A DNA stretch of 64,000 nucleotides from the NCBI RefSeq assembly GCF_013248975.1, contig NZ_JABRWH010000001.1, positions 4,298,001-4,362,000 of the forward strand. The letters are read 5' to 3'. Positions 61,792-64,000 of this stretch are shown one piece after another. The position numbers and the translations under genes are program-made. Each line of letters opens with the position of its first letter. Within the stretch, counting starts at the first letter, position 1. This DNA is from Neobacillus endophyticus (GTDB taxonomy: Bacteria; Bacillota; Bacilli; Bacillales; Cytobacillaceae). Under the pieces are notes generated by a model. The model was given only the letters and a program-made list of their open reading frames with translations. It was not told where the DNA came from and did not search any database.

Positions 61792-62255
61792 ACATTACCA
61801 CTCTCGTATTCTGTAGTCTCTAAGTAGTTCCTTATTCGTTCACAAAGTTCAACAACCTTATCATGACCCCCAATGGGTGCTTCTCCCCATTCATATACTT
61901 CCATTGGGCCCCAAAACTCTTCTGGAGTATTAGGGTATCGGGCGACCAAATGAAGATGTAAATGCTGGACTGAATTACCTGAAACAAGAGCATAGATATG
62001 CTCTGCTTTTTCAGTTTCCTTCAAGGCTCTACTTACCCTTGACATAATAACACCAAAGGCTTTAGCTTCTTCTATAGTCATTTCGGCAAGAGTTGGGATA
62101 TGCCTTTTCAAATCAATCATAATATGCCCCAAGTAATTTTGTTCTCCATTTTTGTCAATATGCCCAACATAAACGTACCGATCTTCATATATTATCGTTC
62201 CTGCTGTTTTAATTACTCCCCTATGCTTATCACAAATAAAGCAATCCTCATTCAT
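61788..62255 (-). CDS. HIT family hydrolase
   Basis: A 155-residue histidine-triad protein with QHLHLHL (97-103; the catalytic His set) and a CFIC pair at residues 5-8 typical of zinc-containing HIT proteins. HIT/HINT enzymes cleave nucleotide phosphoramidates, Ap4A-type dinucleotides and aminoacyl-AMPs. GGGGGGAG precedes the ATG. It is the first gene after a complete T-box leader, an unusual target. It overlaps the PP2C gene. Confidence 0.9.
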   Translation of the reverse strand: MNEDCFICDKHRGVIKTAGTIIYEDRYVYVGHIDKNGEQNYLGHIMIDLKRHIPTLAEMTIEEAKAFGVIMSRVSRALKETEKAEHIYALVSGNSVQHLHLHLVARYPNTPEEFWGPMEVYEWGEAPIGGHDKVVELCERIRNYLETTEYESGNV

Positions 62256-62287
62256 AAAATACTCCCCCCGAATATTATTTATAGTTT

Positions 62288-62532
62288 TTCTAAAAAAAAA
62301 ATCCTACCGTCTCAAAAGAGACGATAAGATTTATTTACCGTGGTACCACTCTTCTCGGCTCTTTAGAAAAAAACTGTAAGAACCATCTCGAAACTCGATT
62401 ACGGAAGTGAACCGTATAGATTTACATATCAATCTATCCACTCATAGGCGAGTTGGGGAGCTTCATTGACTGTTTTTCACCTAACAACAGCTCTCTGAAC
62501 AATAAAATCTCCTTATTACTCCTATTCATAGT
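62288..62532 (-). ncRNA. T-box leader (probably leucine-specific) upstream of the HIT gene
   Basis: In minus sense: a stem I base ATAGG (62525-62521)/CCTAT (62448-62444); the AGTA motif of the specifier loop (62520-62517); opposite it CCAA then CTC (62452-62450) followed by G. The T-box GAGTGGTACCACGG is at 62351-62338 and the terminator arms are 62330-62318 and 62313-62301 with nine T. The CTC specifier (Leu) agrees with UGGU in the T-box, which would pair with an A discriminator base as in tRNA-Leu. A promoter TTAACA-N17-ATACAA (62566-62538) precedes it. Confidence 0.85.
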
Positions 62533-62593
62533 GTTTGTTGTATGGATAAAAAAGGAATTTTGTTAAAATTATAAATTGTGCACCAATAATCGT

Positions 62594-62665
62594 CAAGGAA
62601 ATTCTTATTAAACAATAGCGCCCGATTGTTGAAAATCGTTATTGAAGTAAAGACTCCGTTATTTC
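62594..62665 (-). repeat. junction repeat J35
   Basis: Core 62618-62633 with GAAAATCGTTATTGAAGTAAAG and a short tail CTCCGTTATTTC. The hairpin partner arm is poorly conserved here. The repeat lies between the HAD gene and the T-box promoter. Confidence 0.82.
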
Positions 62666-62673
62666 AACAACGA

Positions 62674-63342
62674 TTATGTAAAATAACTTAATAATCCATC
62701 AAAAGAATTGATCTCAGCATATGGTTTAATTTCGGTATGATTCTTGATTCTACGAGGATTGAACCATATACCCTTTATATTCGCATTTTGACAACCACCA
62801 ATATCCTTTTCTATGTCATCTCCTACGAATAATGCATCTTCGGGTTGTACATTAAGCTTATTTAATGCTAATTCAAATATGCGTTTGTCAGGTTTACTAA
62901 ATCCCACTTCTTCAGAAATAATTACTATATCAAAACAACTATTTAAATTAGTATTTCTTATTTTTGCTTTTTGTCTCTTCGTTGAGCCATTTGTTATAAT
63001 TGCAACTTTAACTTTCATCTTTATTGTATTTACTAAATTTATGGTATTTTGGTTTATTGTAAAACAATGGGGGAAATTATTATTCCAGAAATCTTGAATG
63101 TCATTGTGTGGCAATCTATATTTTGGTGGGAATTCATCAAAAAATGATTCAAAAACTTTTGTTTTATCATTGTCGCCATAGCTTTCTTTATCGTATTCTT
63201 TGAACTTCTTCAACATTTCATTTTTTGCTGAATGTTTATCGTCCTCATAACACTTTTCTAAAATCATTAAAAACATTTGTTCTACTGCCTTATCCCTATT
63301 AAGTAAGGTTTCATCTAAATCAAAAATAGCAGCCTTAATCAT
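62674..63342 (-). CDS. HAD family hydrolase
   Basis: A 222-residue HAD phosphatase from ATG 63342 with AGGAGG 11 bases upstream: FDLDETLLN (nucleophile and acid aspartates), AIITNGSTKRQK (motif II), FSKPDKRIFELAL (motif III lysine) and LFVGDDIEKDIGG (motif IV). It has a helical cap of about 90 residues, as in YjjG-like nucleotidases. Substrate unknown. The open frame extends 25 codons further up without a start signal. Confidence 0.88.
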   Translation of the reverse strand: MIKAAIFDLDETLLNRDKAVEQMFLMILEKCYEDDKHSAKNEMLKKFKEYDKESYGDNDKTKVFESFFDEFPPKYRLPHNDIQDFWNNNFPHCFTINQNTINLVNTIKMKVKVAIITNGSTKRQKAKIRNTNLNSCFDIVIISEEVGFSKPDKRIFELALNKLNVQPEDALFVGDDIEKDIGGCQNANIKGIWFNPRRIKNHTEIKPYAEINSFDGLLSYFT

Positions 63343-63404
63343 TGTATTTATCTCCTCCTGTATTGTTTCTAGCATTTCTCCTTGTTTAACTAACCATTTT
63401 GCTG

Positions 63405-63452
63405 AAGAAACAAACACCCGGCTAGACAGCCCGGATGTTCAAGAAATGCGCA
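63405..63452 (-). repeat. junction repeat J36 (rightmost copy, decayed core)
   Basis: CCGGCTAGACAGCCCGG hairpin and ATGTTCAAGAAATGCGC as in J23, but the core reads GCGCAGTTTGTGGAAA. In minus sense GTGTTTGTTTC follows the hairpin. Confidence 0.65.
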
Positions 63453-63535
63453 GTTTGTGGAAAACATACGATATTGAAAATATAGACCAGTACTCATTTA
63501 AATATTTTTATCTATTTGTTCTAAAGTATTTCTAA

Positions 63536-63898
63536 CTAAATTTCTTGAATCATCTCTACTCTATTACCAAATGGATCTCTAAACTCAAAACGTTCAAAAT
63601 TTGGAATTGGTACACCCTGAAGTATTTTAATATTGTTTTCTTCTATGACTTTTCTCCAATATTTAATATTATCTACTTGATAAGCAATATGTGCTTTTGT
63701 TTTTAATCGGTCAAAGTCATCCTCTGTTCCAACGTGGATCTGTCTATCTCCAACCTCTAACCAGAATCCTCCTCGCCCCTTAAGCGAATCAGGCTTTTTA
63801 ACTTCAGATAGACCTAAAATTTTACAATAAAATTCTTTTCCTTGTTCCTCAGTTCCTTTTGGAATCGTAATTTGTGCGTGATGTAATCCGAGAATCAT
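63536..63898 (-). CDS. VOC family (glyoxalase/bleomycin resistance-like) protein
   Basis: A 120-residue VOC-fold protein with two beta-alpha-beta-beta-beta modules: LHHAQITIPKGTEEQGKEFY and HIAYQVDNIKYWRKVIEENN, ending FEFRDPFGNRVEMIQ, where the metal-binding His and Glu of the fold would lie. The function could be metabolite modification or drug binding; not resolved. It lies at the right end of the window; bases 63899-64000 show no gene. Confidence 0.85.
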   Translation of the reverse strand: MILGLHHAQITIPKGTEEQGKEFYCKILGLSEVKKPDSLKGRGGFWLEVGDRQIHVGTEDDFDRLKTKAHIAYQVDNIKYWRKVIEENNIKILQGVPIPNFERFEFRDPFGNRVEMIQEI

Positions 63899-64000
63899 TA
63901 AATCTCCTCCCCATTAATTTGCTTTCAGAAATATAGTTACCATTACACATCAACTGGAATTATCTTCCGAATTGCTATTATTTTATATAACAAAATACAA

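Overview
The window comes from a low-GC, AT-rich Bacillaceae chromosome (Bacillus, Peribacillus or Neobacillus-like; the species cannot be named from the sequence alone). This rests on strong AGGAGG-type ribosome sites, frequent TTG starts, a BirA-controlled bioYDA operon, paiA/paiB, an Sda-like checkpoint peptide, a T-box leader and U-run terminators. No rRNA, tRNA, CRISPR array or complete transposon was seen.

Left part (about 1-18 kb) is ordinary chromosome. It holds an SDR/Dabb pair divergent from an MmyB-type regulator in a visibly GC-richer patch; a prolyl-hydroxylase-like oxygenase; a second SDR; a ROK repressor-HAD phosphatase-MFS operon with two perfect palindromic operators; an EamA transporter divergent from a LysR regulator; bioY-bioD-bioA behind a biotin operator; a DinB protein; and a vanR-vanS-vanY-vanZ-like cluster with no vanHAX ligase genes.

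Right part (about 18.2-63.5 kb) is a long array of small accessory genes, mostly on the minus strand: many GNAT acetyltransferases, HAD phosphatases, hydrolases, VOC and DUF proteins, immunity-like proteins, tiny membrane peptides, a class A beta-lactamase, exporters and an ECF42 sigma operon. About 36 junctions between the genes carry one repeat, always in the same orientation. Read in gene sense it has a tail hairpin with an ACGGGT loop, an invariant core TTCAACAATCGGGCGC, then a hairpin that is conserved in structure but not in sequence (often a U-run terminator), then a GGGCCA box. The first 18 kb has none. The layout recalls integron cassette arrays: site at the 3' end of genes, one polarity, duplicated units and a chimeric site. 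The only recombinase present is a decayed XerC/D-like gene inside the array, so site-specific mobility is an inference.

Inside the array are self-contained circuits: an ECF42 sigma factor with YciI partners and three matching promoters (TGTCGA-N17-CGTYG); a probable leucine T-box ahead of a HIT-family hydrolase and a PP2C phosphatase; a MarR-paiA-paiB operon divergent from a GNAT/YczE pair; and a two-gene Crp/AhpD unit duplicated on both sides of a beta-lactamase that lacks a signal peptide.
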